Shown one piece after another: positions 1 through 8,432 of a DNA stretch of 64,000 nucleotides. Under the pieces are notes generated by a model. It had not been told where the DNA came from and made no database searches. It saw nothing but the letters and a program-made list of their open reading frames with translations. The stretch lies in assembly GCF_006937785.1 (NCBI RefSeq), contig NZ_SJEE01000002.1, positions 62,001-126,000 of the forward strand. Direction: 5' to 3'. The stretch comes from Pseudanabaena sp. UWO311 (GTDB taxonomy: Bacteria > Cyanobacteriota > Cyanobacteriia > Pseudanabaenales > Pseudanabaenaceae). Position numbers and translations under genes: made by a program. Each line of letters begins with the position of its first letter. The first letter of the stretch is position 1.

Positions 1-943
1 TAAGTTGTAGATATGTGCCATAGGTGGTTTGAGCGATCGCAACCAGTACATTCTTCTGTTCAGCAACTAGCGATCGCAAAGTGGGAATGTATTGCTCGTA
101 ATCGAGAATTTGCACCTGTACAGCCAAAGCCTGACGCACTGGTTCATCAATGCGCGATGTATTTGTAAAGAGATATGCATCAGTTGTAGTGACGATCGCA
201 TAGCTAATAAATACAGGATTGCACTCAACATCGCGACCGCGCAAATTGTAAAGCCATGCAATCTGATCGAGCTTAGTCACAGGTAAAATTGCGGCTTTCT
301 TTTTGTCCATTACTTCACGGACGCGCTCTAATTTTTTGGCTAAACTCTCTCCAGTAACTGAGTCAGGAAGTGTAATTACGGGTTGATCACCAAAAGGTGG
401 AATAGGTTCGCTTTCTATCCAAGGACTTTGCGATCGCACAGCATCTACTAAGTTTTCGACAATCGGAACTATCTCTACTCCAGCATTGCCCAAGCTTTCT
501 GAGAAACGCCGATATTGAGCGACAGTAATCGTAAAGGGGTCAAGACCTAATCTTAAGGTTTGCAATTGTTTTGTTGCTCTTTGACCAAGTTCCTCAAGCA
601 CTTCTTCTACGGTTTGATGTGCTTCTAGACCAACTTTGCAGACCTTTTGGAGATTCGCATCTACTTGCATATCCGCTTGCTCGTAATAGCGTGAGTCCAC
701 AAATACCCAAGCCTTATCAGTGCTGATTAAAAAATCACCTGCAGAGCCAGTAAAGCCACTAATCCATTGACGACGTTGTTTGGCTTCGGGCAAATATTCG
801 TTGAGATGCTCATCAGCTGAAGGGACAAAATAGGCATCTAACTTATGTTTGGCGAGTTGCGATCGCAGAGCGGCAAATTTCTGAGCAGTTCCTTGTAATT
901 CAATAAATGGGGTTTCTGCGGGTAAAGTCTGCAATAAAACCAT
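1..943 (-). CDS. pepP: Xaa-Pro aminopeptidase (M24B), N-terminal part, cut by window edge
   Basis: The minus strand is open from an ATG at 943 down to base 1 without a stop, giving about 314 residues. The translation starts MVLLQTLPAETPF and contains DAYFVPSADEHLNEY, RRQWISGFTGSAG and WVFVDSRYYEQAD. These are typical of the creatinase-like N-terminal domain of peptidase family M24B (aminopeptidase P), which removes an N-terminal residue that precedes proline. The metal-binding C-terminal pita-bread domain would lie outside the window, so catalysis cannot be checked. It is the last gene of a minus-strand run, 91 bp downstream of the YRG-repeat membrane protein, with a strong hairpin between them. 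The family call is firm. Assignment to one particular paralogue is less so. Confidence 0.88.
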   Translation of the reverse strand, partial: MVLLQTLPAETPFIELQGTAQKFAALRSQLAKHKLDAYFVPSADEHLNEYLPEAKQRRQWISGFTGSAGDFLISTDKAWVFVDSRYYEQADMQVDANLQKVCKVGLEAHQTVEEVLEELGQRATKQLQTLRLGLDPFTITVAQYRRFSESLGNAGVEIVPIVENLVDAVRSQSPWIESEPIPPFGDQPVITLPDSVTGESLAKKLERVREVMDKKKAAILPVTKLDQIAWLYNLRGRDVECNPVFISYAIVTTTDAYLFTNTSRIDEPVRQALAVQVQILDYEQYIPTLRSLVAEQKNVLVAIAQTTYGTYLQL

Positions 944-1000
944 GAAGTTTTGGAGAATATAATTTGGGCTATGAAAATTCTAACCTAAGTACATCATCAC

Positions 1001-1035
1001 AAAATAAAGGCGGCGCGAAGCGCCGCCTTTATTTT
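1001..1035. terminator. Variable-arm hairpin; terminator of the 175-aa gene
   Basis: Perfect 16-bp arms (1001-1016 and 1020-1035) close on the 3-nt loop GAA. The GC-rich stem GGCGGCGC is bounded by A/T tracts on both sides. The structure touches the stop codon (1035-1037) of the minus-strand gene above it, so it fits an intrinsic terminator for that gene. It has the C-NNN-G tip of the hairpin family found throughout the window. Confidence 0.8.
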
Positions 1036-1562
1036 TAATCTACATAAGAGCCACGGTATTTGATCCGTTCTTTGGGCTTGGCTGACTTTTGAGATTCTCT
1101 GGCGGCTGAGAGAGAATCTCGGAAATCTTGTGAGGATTCGTCTGCAATACTTGCAACATTTGCTCCTCGATATTTAATCACAGGCAGAGCATCGTCAACA
1201 TTTTTTTGATCGTTTTGAATCGCCAAGTCTTCTGGTTTATAGCGACTCCCTCGATACTGCATGACTTCAATTTCTTCTTTAACAGTCCCATTGAATTCAT
1301 CTTGATTAAGGGACGAAGCACTAGGCTGATAAGGTTTATCAGGATTTCGTGATTTGGGTGGTGTGTAAAGCTTACCCAAAACTTTGAAACAAAAATAGGG
1401 CAGCCCCATAGCAATCACGAGAATCACCAACAGCGAATCTATCTGCGTCAAAGCATCAGAAATAATGTCTATGTGATTTGAGGAAGCCCACATCGAAATC
1501 ATTGAAAAAACTGTGACTGCCGAGGCAACTTGTAAAGTGCGATAAATAAAAGACTTTTTCAT
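1035..1562 (-). CDS. Two-TM membrane protein with three YRG motifs (DUF4278-like)
   Basis: This 175-aa protein has no enzyme signature that I recognise. Two hydrophobic segments, about residues 8-26 and 43-60, are followed by a polar tail with three similar short motifs: QYRGSRY (102-108), KYRGANV (130-136) and KYRGSYV (168-174). The YRG motif resembles the core of the cyanobacterial DUF4278 family, which normally carries one such motif near its start. Here three copies are spaced 28 and 38 residues apart on a membrane-anchored tail. The gene is single, ends on a hairpin terminator, and lies divergent to the DedA gene. Function is unknown. The DUF4278 relation is an inference from a very short motif. 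Confidence 0.6.
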   Translation of the reverse strand: MKKSFIYRTLQVASAVTVFSMISMWASSNHIDIISDALTQIDSLLVILVIAMGLPYFCFKVLGKLYTPPKSRNPDKPYQPSASSLNQDEFNGTVKEEIEVMQYRGSRYKPEDLAIQNDQKNVDDALPVIKYRGANVASIADESSQDFRDSLSAARESQKSAKPKERIKYRGSYVD

Positions 1563-1772
1563 GGACGATTAGCCACAATTACCTTGAATGAACTTTACGT
1601 AATTGCATCGTAATCACTTGCGCTTAACAGATACGCTTACAAATACAATTAGCGACGTATATTACTAACATAACCTTCATTGACGATCTTAATCGCTATA
1701 TTCGCTACGATTTTTGGTAGGGTTTAAGGGGCAGATTAGTAAATAAGCAACTTTATAACTGGGCGAATACAA

Positions 1773-2387
1773 ATGCAGGAATGGATTACTAATACCATGA
1801 ACTCCCTAGGCTATCTGGGGATCGGGCTACTGATGTTTTTAGAAAATCTGTTTCCACCAATTCCTTCAGAGTTGATTATGCCTTTGGCGGGATATACAGC
1901 AACTTTTCCGAATACACAAATTCAGGTTATTCCTGCGATCGCGGCGGGAGTAATTGGTACGATCTTGGGTGCGATCCCTTGGTACTATGCAGGACTATTG
2001 CTCGGACAACAGAGATTGCAATTGTTAGCAAGTCGCTATGGTAAATGGATTGGCATTTCTAGCGAAGATATTGAGAAATCGACAAATTGGTTTCAAAAGC
2101 ATGGTTCAAAAGCTGTCTTATTCGGTCGGCTAGTTCCTGGCATTCGCACTTTGATTTCTATTCCCGCAGGTATTAGCAAAATGCCTATAGTCCCATTCTT
2201 TATCTATTCCACGATTGGAACGATTGTCTGGGTGACTTTATTAACCTATGCGGGGTATTTTTTGGGTAAGAACTACAAGTTAGTCGAAGACTATATTGAT
2301 GTCATAACCAAGGTCGTAGTTTTCGGCGTTTTGCTAGTGATCGCTTCATTTATTGGCTATCGCCTATGGAAGCGATCTCGTAAATAA
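1773..2387 (+). CDS. DedA family (VTT/SNARE-associated domain) membrane protein
   Basis: The 204-residue protein has the DedA layout. It begins with an amphipathic start and re-entrant region carrying FLENLFPPIPSELIMPLAG, followed by GTILGAIPWYYAG, the conserved FGRLVPGIRTLISIPAG block (about residues 115-132) and C-terminal membrane helices. DedA/VTT proteins are integral membrane proteins linked to membrane homeostasis, and some are lipid scramblases or transporters. The Glu near the N-terminus and the Arg residues of the FGR...R block, which family members need, are present. It stands alone, divergent from the YRG protein, and is followed by a long hairpin and the DUF4335 gene. Substrate is unknown. 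Confidence 0.9.
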   Translation: MQEWITNTMNSLGYLGIGLLMFLENLFPPIPSELIMPLAGYTATFPNTQIQVIPAIAAGVIGTILGAIPWYYAGLLLGQQRLQLLASRYGKWIGISSEDIEKSTNWFQKHGSKAVLFGRLVPGIRTLISIPAGISKMPIVPFFIYSTIGTIVWVTLLTYAGYFLGKNYKLVEDYIDVITKVVVFGVLLVIASFIGYRLWKRSRK

Positions 2388-2440
2388 AAATCAATCTTGG
2401 TTAGTCGGGTAAAGCGTACCCAAGCAATTTACAATCAAAC

Positions 2441-2497
2441 AAACCCAAAAAAATTTAAAAGTGTTGCTTTGCAACACTTTTAAATTTTTTTGGGTTT
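2441..2497. repeat. Variable-arm hairpin, 27-bp perfect arms
   Basis: Arms 2441-2467 and 2471-2497 are perfectly complementary around the loop TTT. Outer ends read AAACCC and GGGTTT, and the tip is GTTGC-TTT-GCAAC. It lies between the tandem plus-strand genes for DedA and the DUF4335 protein, 53 bp past the DedA stop, so it could end DedA transcription. The very long AT-rich lower stem is more than a simple terminator needs. Confidence 0.85.
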
Positions 2498-2611
2498 AGA
2501 TTTGGGCTCAAAGTTCTGTAAAGAAATTGAGATCACCTATATAATCAAAGTATCTAGATCAGTTCAGTACATCGGTCAAGGCAAGAGCCAAGCTAGCCGA
2601 ATACAAGCCCT

Positions 2612-3922
2612 ATGAGTTACTCACATTCGGAATCAAATACTTTGAGCCGCCGCTACGAATTGCCGACCTGTCTACTGGAGATCTGGACAGAGCGATCCCC
2701 TTTATCGGATTGGCAATCACAAACTGTTGCTCAAAATTTAAGCTTTCGTCTGCAATTAGCTCAAGGTAAAAAAATTATCAAAGGTAATCAGCAGCAAATC
2801 GTCAACTTAATTGAAGTTGTTACCGCCTATTGCGATCGCTGGTTGACACAAGATGACTTTGGCTCTCTCGATCATGCGATCGCTGTTCCCCAACTGCCAA
2901 AGTTGCAACTCTCGACCTTGCAATTATTTGACCTGTACGAAAGTCTAGAACTCTGTACCAATGAGTTTGTGATCTTGCCAAACATAGTACTAGAAGTGCG
3001 CCGTCTCAATCCCAACTGGCTCAAAATTGTGGCAGGTGCGATCGCGATTGTTGGCATTAGTATTGGCACAATCCGTTTAATCTCGCCACCCTTTGGTGAG
3101 CAACCCAGCTATCAAATTGCTTCTACGCCCTCAGCTTCCGATCCTGAGAAAGCATCAATACCTCCCGTTAGTTTTGACAACAATGTAGAGGGGCGTGCAA
3201 AAGTGGATGCTTCACCAAAATCGACAAATCCGATCTCGCTTAGTCCTAAGCCTTCTCTTTCTGAAGAAAAAAGCAATGTAGCAAAGGCTCCTGCTGCTTC
3301 TAGGTTATCTCAATCCCCTCAAACTATAAATAGCGATCGCAAAGCTCTAGATCAACCAAATAAAGTCGCGATCTCGCCAGAATCTGGTATTGCTGATTCT
3401 ATTAATTCCAGTTCCCAACGTGCGACGGATAATGTTCCTTCTATTACAGGTGCGATAAAACCATCGAGTCCGGCCACAAGACCAAGGCAATTAGAGACTC
3501 CAAAGATTGGTAGCTCCGCTCAACCAACAACAATAGCTGGTGAATCTGCTCCTTCTTCTACAGCCCCATCTGAACCGTTATCTATTCCTTCGGCAGAGTC
3601 TCATGTGAATAGTAACAATGCCGTAACTAATATCAAAGTTAATATCAAAGTCTTACAGATTCAATCGGAATTGCCAAGTGATATAACTTCAGATTTGGTT
3701 CGTTACATCCAAACTCAGCGAATCAACACATCTACAACAGGAACACTCACTCTTGAGTTAGCAATTTCAGGCGATCGTATTAGTAATATATCTACTGATA
3801 ATCAAGGTTCTACATTGAAAGATACCAATACGATCTCCGAAGTAGAAAAGAGCATTTCTGAATGGCGATCGCCTAATTCTACCAATGGCAAAATCCGTCT
3901 TGTATTGCAATTATCCCCATAA
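2612..3922 (+). CDS. DUF4335 family cyanobacterial membrane protein
   Basis: The 436-aa product starts with the pattern usual for DUF4335 proteins: LSRRYELPTCLLEIW, followed by SPLSDWQSQ and a folded region up to about residue 130. One transmembrane helix (about 135-155, LKIVAGAIAIVGISIGTI) leads into a long Ser/Pro/Ala/Thr-rich linker (about 165-335). A small C-terminal domain of about 95 residues follows. The family is restricted to cyanobacteria and has no established function. In many genomes it sits next to a DUF3038 gene, which I do not see here. It converges on the FHA gene, and the two share a hairpin terminator. Confidence 0.72.
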   Translation: MSYSHSESNTLSRRYELPTCLLEIWTERSPLSDWQSQTVAQNLSFRLQLAQGKKIIKGNQQQIVNLIEVVTAYCDRWLTQDDFGSLDHAIAVPQLPKLQLSTLQLFDLYESLELCTNEFVILPNIVLEVRRLNPNWLKIVAGAIAIVGISIGTIRLISPPFGEQPSYQIASTPSASDPEKASIPPVSFDNNVEGRAKVDASPKSTNPISLSPKPSLSEEKSNVAKAPAASRLSQSPQTINSDRKALDQPNKVAISPESGIADSINSSSQRATDNVPSITGAIKPSSPATRPRQLETPKIGSSAQPTTIAGESAPSSTAPSEPLSIPSAESHVNSNNAVTNIKVNIKVLQIQSELPSDITSDLVRYIQTQRINTSTTGTLTLELAISGDRISNISTDNQGSTLKDTNTISEVEKSISEWRSPNSTNGKIRLVLQLSP

Positions 3923-3953
3923 AAAAGAGGACGCTCTGCGTCCCCTTTTTTAT
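3919..3953. terminator. Bidirectional hairpin terminator between convergent genes
   Basis: Arms 3919-3934 and 3938-3953 have 16 bp with one A-C mismatch and the loop TCT. The stem GAGGACGC is flanked by A and T runs on both sides. It overlaps the stop region of the DUF4335 gene and reaches into the last codons of the convergent FHA gene, so it can stop transcription both ways. Confidence 0.8.
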
Positions 3954-4744
3954 GAATTTAGTTGAAATACAAAACTAACTTTGTCACCTTTACCGAGAGA
4001 AATGCGATCGCCGACTCTGAGCTTATGACGATTGCCCGCAGGCAAGGGCATATTATTGACATAAGTACCATTAGAGCTACCTGTATCCTCAAGATAATAA
4101 GAGCCAGCCTCAGCACGAATATCCGCATGGATACGCGAAACAATATCTGAATCGGGGAAACCCGATACATCAATATCGGGAGGAATTACCGTATTTGATT
4201 TACCAATATGCACAACTGGTAAATGCGCAGGAATTTCGATATTGAGATTAGTCTGCACATGGAGCAAAGACGCAGCAAATTGCTGCAACTGAGTCTTTAC
4301 ACTACCCATTGGCACACTTTGCTCATTCATAGGTGTGGTTACAGATGGATTTTGCTCCTCCGCTGCGAGCAAGTTTTCGATATCGGTAAACTTGGGAATA
4401 GTTGGTCCCTCGGCGAAAGAATTAGCGACTAAATTTGAAGCCGAATCATCTTCGGTCATGGCATCAGGTAAAGAATTTGACATAGCGCTGGAAATAGATT
4501 GTATAGGAAAAACTTCTGTTGATGGCGCGATCGCACTTTCAACATTAATATCTGGCAGCGGGTTGGGAGCAGTTGCCGCACTCAGATTAAACCCACAATG
4601 CCCGCAAAACTTAGCATCTGACAATACAGTTGCACCACAACTAGGACATTGAATATTTTTGACAATCGGTAAAGGCGTAAAACATGCTTCGCAGTTTACG
4701 GCTCCGTCAGGGTTGGCATGGGCGCAACTAGGACAAATAATCAT
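3950..4744 (-). CDS. Double zinc-ribbon protein with C-terminal FHA domain
   Basis: The 264-residue protein opens with two four-cysteine zinc ribbons, C4/C7/C18/C21 and C33/C36/C47/C50. An acidic, low-complexity linker follows, then a forkhead-associated domain over about residues 175-262. The FHA hallmarks are visible: SRIHADI, then DTGSSNGTYVN, then the LRVGDRISLG strand. FHA domains bind phosphothreonine peptides, so this is likely a reader of Ser/Thr kinase signals. It is the last gene of a minus-strand group behind the VWA protein, the receiver protein and the cyclase. A 155-bp gap containing a hairpin separates it from the VWA gene, so it may have its own promoter. Confidence 0.88.
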   Translation of the reverse strand: MIICPSCAHANPDGAVNCEACFTPLPIVKNIQCPSCGATVLSDAKFCGHCGFNLSAATAPNPLPDINVESAIAPSTEVFPIQSISSAMSNSLPDAMTEDDSASNLVANSFAEGPTIPKFTDIENLLAAEEQNPSVTTPMNEQSVPMGSVKTQLQQFAASLLHVQTNLNIEIPAHLPVVHIGKSNTVIPPDIDVSGFPDSDIVSRIHADIRAEAGSYYLEDTGSSNGTYVNNMPLPAGNRHKLRVGDRISLGKGDKVSFVFQLNS

Positions 4745-4790
4745 AAGGGCAACTTAGATGGATAGTTTTTATGTGCGATGAACCTAATAC

Positions 4791-4847
4791 AAACCCAAAT
4801 TTGTAATGTTGCACCACGCAGGGGTGCAACATTACAAATTTGGGTTT
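4791..4847. repeat. Variable-arm hairpin with a 7-nt loop
   Basis: Perfect 25-bp arms (4791-4815, 4823-4847) have outer ends AAACCCAAA and TTTGGGTTT around the loop ACGCAGG. This is the only member of the family here whose loop is not 3 nt. It lies in the gap between the VWA gene and the FHA gene (both minus strand), where it could weaken read-through. Confidence 0.8.
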
Positions 4848-4899
4848 GCCATTAATTTTGTCCATCTACTTAATTATCTAAAATTTAATTATCTAAAAT

Positions 4900-6174
4900 T
4901 TAAGGATTTGCAGGAGTTTGCAGTACAGTCTTGGATGCGATACGTGTTTTTTTGCGATCAGCTTCGCTTAGAGTAGTGCCTTCTTGTAGACGGGTTGCAT
5001 TATTTTGCAAGATCGTTGAGGCATTGTGATCGCCCATTTGCAAAGCTGTTTTAGCAGCAGATTGTAGCATTGTCGCCGCCCCAGTGCGATCACCCTGTTG
5101 TAGCTTTTGTTCGGCAAGTTGGGTTTGGCGATATTTGGCTAAAGCTAGTAAATAATTCTGCACTTGTGGATCGGCGTTTGGCGCAAAGTCTTGAACTAAC
5201 TCTGCCGTGACTGCTACTAACGATGACAATGAATTAGTTTTTGCTAGAGCAGGGATGTCAAAACGGACTTGAGCTGTCAAAATTGGAATTTCCAAATTAT
5301 GGGGAGATTCGACTATATAACTAGCAGGGCTGATATAAAGATTAAATAGCACTACCCTCTCTACATCCGTCATTAGATCTCCAAGTCTGACAATAATCGC
5401 GTTCCCCTCGGTTTGGTAGGTTAGCTCAATTGTGTCAGGAGAAACTTGGGCGATCGGCTTTAATTCTGCTAGCCTCACATGGGGTGAAAGCTGTAAAATT
5501 AAATGAGCATTGGTTAACCCGATCGCTTGGACCCGTTTTAATAATTTCTGAAATTCTCCTCCTGCCGCTTCAGGTGTAGGAATATATGCCATCGCACCAC
5601 CCCCAGCGTCGGCAATGCGTTCCAATACATCCTGATTCCAGCTATCCCCAAAACCAAGGCTATGCAAGGTCATGTTGTATTCAGTGGCTAGGCGAGAAAA
5701 TTGGAAACAACGTTCATTATCTCCATGCTCATTTTCGCCATCAGTCAGCACAAAAATCTGACTTATTGTGCCATCTTTGCCCTTGCTACTTTCCTGTAAG
5801 CCCAACTTGATGCCATCATCAATACAAGTCCCTCCCGATGCCTTAAGTGATTGAATTTTGGCTTTAATTGATTCAATCCGATCAACGGGTTGATTTTCGA
5901 CCACCACATGAGCCTTGTGATCAAATCCAATTACGCTTATGCGATCTTGCGGATACATGCAATCAACTAGATCCCGAGCAGCGCGTTTGACCGTATCAAG
6001 TGGTTGTCCTCCCATAGAGCCACTGTGATCTAAAACAAGACATAAGTTAAGCGGTGCATTATTGCCATCGAAAGCAGCATTAGCGGAAATAGCGATCGCC
6101 AACTGGCGTTGGCTACTGCCTTGGCTACTATCGAGATTGCGATCGCTTAACTTACAGGTCAAATTTACGCTCAT
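4900..6174 (-). CDS. VWA domain protein with complete MIDAS motif
   Basis: The 424-aa protein carries a von Willebrand factor A domain from about residue 42 to 215. The metal site is complete: D49-x-S51-x-S53 in LVLDHSGSMGG, the Thr of ASGGTCIDDG, and the Asp of VLTDGENEHGD. The following beta-rich part and the helical C-terminal third (330-400) resemble the VWA proteins often linked to FHA and kinase genes in cyanobacteria. There is no signal peptide, so it is probably cytoplasmic and works by Mg-dependent protein binding. Its start lies 2 bp after the stop of the receiver gene, so the two are almost certainly co-transcribed and translationally coupled. The precise partner is unknown. Confidence 0.87.
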   Translation of the reverse strand: MSVNLTCKLSDRNLDSSQGSSQRQLAIAISANAAFDGNNAPLNLCLVLDHSGSMGGQPLDTVKRAARDLVDCMYPQDRISVIGFDHKAHVVVENQPVDRIESIKAKIQSLKASGGTCIDDGIKLGLQESSKGKDGTISQIFVLTDGENEHGDNERCFQFSRLATEYNMTLHSLGFGDSWNQDVLERIADAGGGAMAYIPTPEAAGGEFQKLLKRVQAIGLTNAHLILQLSPHVRLAELKPIAQVSPDTIELTYQTEGNAIIVRLGDLMTDVERVVLFNLYISPASYIVESPHNLEIPILTAQVRFDIPALAKTNSLSSLVAVTAELVQDFAPNADPQVQNYLLALAKYRQTQLAEQKLQQGDRTGAATMLQSAAKTALQMGDHNASTILQNNATRLQEGTTLSEADRKKTRIASKTVLQTPANP

Positions 6175-6176
6175 TT

Positions 6177-6560
6177 TTAAGTCTCTATTCCGAGGATTTC
6201 ACAGGATTTTTCTAAAATTTCATCAGGGTCAAAGGGCTTAGTCATGTAGATATCCGCCCCCACATCTTTGCCCCGACTGCGATCAAATTCTTGCCCCTTA
6301 GCTGTCAGCATAATGATATATACATCGTTTAAGTCAGGATCAGCTTTGACTTTCTGACAGACATCATACCCATTCATCTTTGGCATCATTACGTCTAAGA
6401 ATACTAAATTTGGCTTTTCACGCTGAATTGCCTCTAGTGCTTCCAAACCATTAGTTGCTGTTAATAGCTCTACATCGTGATCCTCCAATTCTTCTAAAGT
6501 TTGCTCTAAAAGCAAACGAATGTGTGGCTCATCGTCAACAATTAGTAATTTTTTGCTCAT
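6177..6560 (-). CDS. Stand-alone CheY-like response regulator receiver
   Basis: The 127 residues form a single receiver domain with no output domain. Its residues are intact: acidic pair D9/D10, phosphoacceptor D56 in FLDVMMPKMNGYD, T86 and K108 in TKPFDPDE. Such proteins take a phosphoryl group from a histidine kinase and act by binding a partner. No histidine kinase is present in this window. It sits between the cyclase gene (96 bp upstream) and the VWA gene (2 bp downstream), so those two products are the obvious candidates for its partners. That is inference from position only. Confidence 0.92.
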   Translation of the reverse strand: MSKKLLIVDDEPHIRLLLEQTLEELEDHDVELLTATNGLEALEAIQREKPNLVFLDVMMPKMNGYDVCQKVKADPDLNDVYIIMLTAKGQEFDRSRGKDVGADIYMTKPFDPDEILEKSCEILGIET

Positions 6561-6656
6561 CTTTCAAGCCTACGATGTATCTCAAAACTAATGTATCACT
6601 TACAGAGCTAAGCGCTCAAAAATAATCGAGAAAAGTGGCGCTTCACGGCACTTCTG

Positions 6657-8135
6657 CTAATCTTCATAGATTACTTCAAAAACTTCGACTAGATTCTTTT
6701 TTCCTTTGACAGGCAAAGTTCCAAACTCTCTAAACTCAAAATTTGACTGCGTTGCTTCGTAGACACTGCGCGTCACCAAAATCTGCCCACCCTTTGCCAA
6801 TCCCTGCAATCGAGAAGCAATGTTCATCTCATCACCGATCGCAGTGTAGTCCATATGTTGAGGCGAGCCGATATTACCGACGATCACATCCCCAGAACTA
6901 ATGCCAATTCCTGTAATGAAGTTCTCTCGAATCCAGTCAATTGGTAAATTTTTGATCCGCTTTTGCATATTGATCGCCGCTTTAATCGCCCAATATTCGC
7001 GATCGACGATCGCTGATGGAGCCCCAAACATCGCCACAATCATATCGCCCACAAACTTATTCACCGTTCCCTGATGATTAAAAATCACATCCACCATTTG
7101 CGTAAAATATTCATTGAGATAAGCTACAAGTTTCTCTGGCTCAAGTTCTTCGCACTTAGTCGTGAAATTACGGATGTCAGAAAACAACATGGCAATTCTT
7201 CGCTTACTGGTAGTTAGAGATACTTCCTCTTTCTCATTAATTACCGCTTCAGCTACCTGTGGCGAGAGATATCGTTCTAGATTATTTTTGATCCTCTGTT
7301 CCCGCAACTTACTCTCGTGAAGAAGTGCATTCTCGATCGCGCCAGAAGCTTGCGTAACAATTGCGGTAAATAGCTTCAGATCTTGAGAGGTATAGCTAAC
7401 AGGCTCAGAATTACTAATATTAACTACACCAATAGTTCGATCTTTAGTAAGAATTGGTGCACAAATGATCGCATAGCAGTCATTGTCATTGACAACATAG
7501 CGCGGATCTCTGGTCGCATCATTGACTAGCTCAGGTCTACCTGTAGCATATACATGACCAGCAATTCCGACATTGGCTGACACCTGAAAACTTACGTTCT
7601 CAGCAGTGCCTTTAGATGACACAATTTCTAGACAATTAGTGTGATGATTATGTAGCATCACTGATGCACTAGTTGAGGTGATTAACCGACTAGCTTCTTC
7701 AATTACTAGAGCGCCTATTTCCTTCACGTCCAAACAGTTGGACATTTTGCTAGCGATCGTATACAGGAGATTAATCTCTCTGTATTTATCCAAAGCATCC
7801 GCCGCCAGAGTTTTCTGCTCAAATTCACGATTGGCTAAATAGCTCAAAAAATCAGCAACTTGCTCAACTTGGTCTTTACCCATTACCCATCCTAATATTT
7901 CATCGCTGAGCATTACAGGGACTTTATTTAAGTCCTCGTTTATGGCTAGGTTCTCACTGCTTTCTGAGGTGTTAGCATTAGGAATAGTTGCTGTATCCAT
8001 TCCTAAGTCTGCAACCAAAACCTTCCCTTCTTGATCTTGAATTACAATCGGAGAACTAAGTTGGGTAACTAATCCTCTCAACAAGGATAATATTTCTCTT
8101 TTGAGCAGTATCTTTTTGAGACTAATAGATTGCAT
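6657..8135 (-). CDS. GAF domain class III adenylate cyclase
   Basis: The 492-aa protein has an N-terminal region of about 120 residues, a GAF domain (about 130-275) and a class III nucleotidyl cyclase domain (about 312-490). Metal-binding D320 (LFSDIRNF) and D364 (KFVGDMIVAMFG) are present. K360 and the Thr in DYTAIGDEMN fit the Lys/Thr purine-selecting pair of cyanobacterial adenylate cyclases of the CyaB type, so cAMP is the likely product. No membrane helices are seen. The GAF domain may bind a nucleotide or other ligand. It heads the minus-strand group of cyclase, receiver, VWA and FHA proteins. The cAMP assignment rests on two residues. Confidence 0.88.
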   Translation of the reverse strand: MQSISLKKILLKREILSLLRGLVTQLSSPIVIQDQEGKVLVADLGMDTATIPNANTSESSENLAINEDLNKVPVMLSDEILGWVMGKDQVEQVADFLSYLANREFEQKTLAADALDKYREINLLYTIASKMSNCLDVKEIGALVIEEASRLITSTSASVMLHNHHTNCLEIVSSKGTAENVSFQVSANVGIAGHVYATGRPELVNDATRDPRYVVNDNDCYAIICAPILTKDRTIGVVNISNSEPVSYTSQDLKLFTAIVTQASGAIENALLHESKLREQRIKNNLERYLSPQVAEAVINEKEEVSLTTSKRRIAMLFSDIRNFTTKCEELEPEKLVAYLNEYFTQMVDVIFNHQGTVNKFVGDMIVAMFGAPSAIVDREYWAIKAAINMQKRIKNLPIDWIRENFITGIGISSGDVIVGNIGSPQHMDYTAIGDEMNIASRLQGLAKGGQILVTRSVYEATQSNFEFREFGTLPVKGKKNLVEVFEVIYED

Positions 8136-8245
8136 AAGTTAAAAATTATATTAAGCATATTTAGAGTGGGCGCTGCTTAAGACCACCCATTCTAAATATG
8201 ATAACGACTAATAGAGTAGAAACAAACGCCATAATGCTGAGCAAA

Positions 8246-8300
8246 AAACCTAAAGAGGAGGTGGCGGCACTTCGTGCCGCCACCTCCTCTTTAGGTTTTG
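8246..8300. repeat. Variable-arm hairpin between divergent genes
   Basis: Perfect 26-bp arms (8246-8271, 8275-8300) surround the loop TTC, followed by the tail TTTTGAT shared by several other copies. It lies in the 297-bp gap between the start of the cyclase gene and the start of the second VWA gene. It therefore cannot be the terminator of either neighbour. It may affect the 5' leader of one of them, or simply be an inserted repeat. Confidence 0.85.
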
Positions 8301-8432
8301 ATTTGATAATTGCCGATCGCGTAAGTTAAATAGCTGAATTTCTATCAGGAAGTTTTTTATTGAGCTTACCTTTGCTAGACTGAATTTAATTCTTGAGACA
8401 TAACATAAAATAAGGAATCGGGTAAGTTTAAT

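Noticed and set aside
4223-4652. Plus-strand frames of 69 and 105 codons opposite the FHA gene
   Set aside because: Both are antisense to the zinc-ribbon/FHA coding sequence, whose cysteine pairs and FHA motifs are unmistakable.
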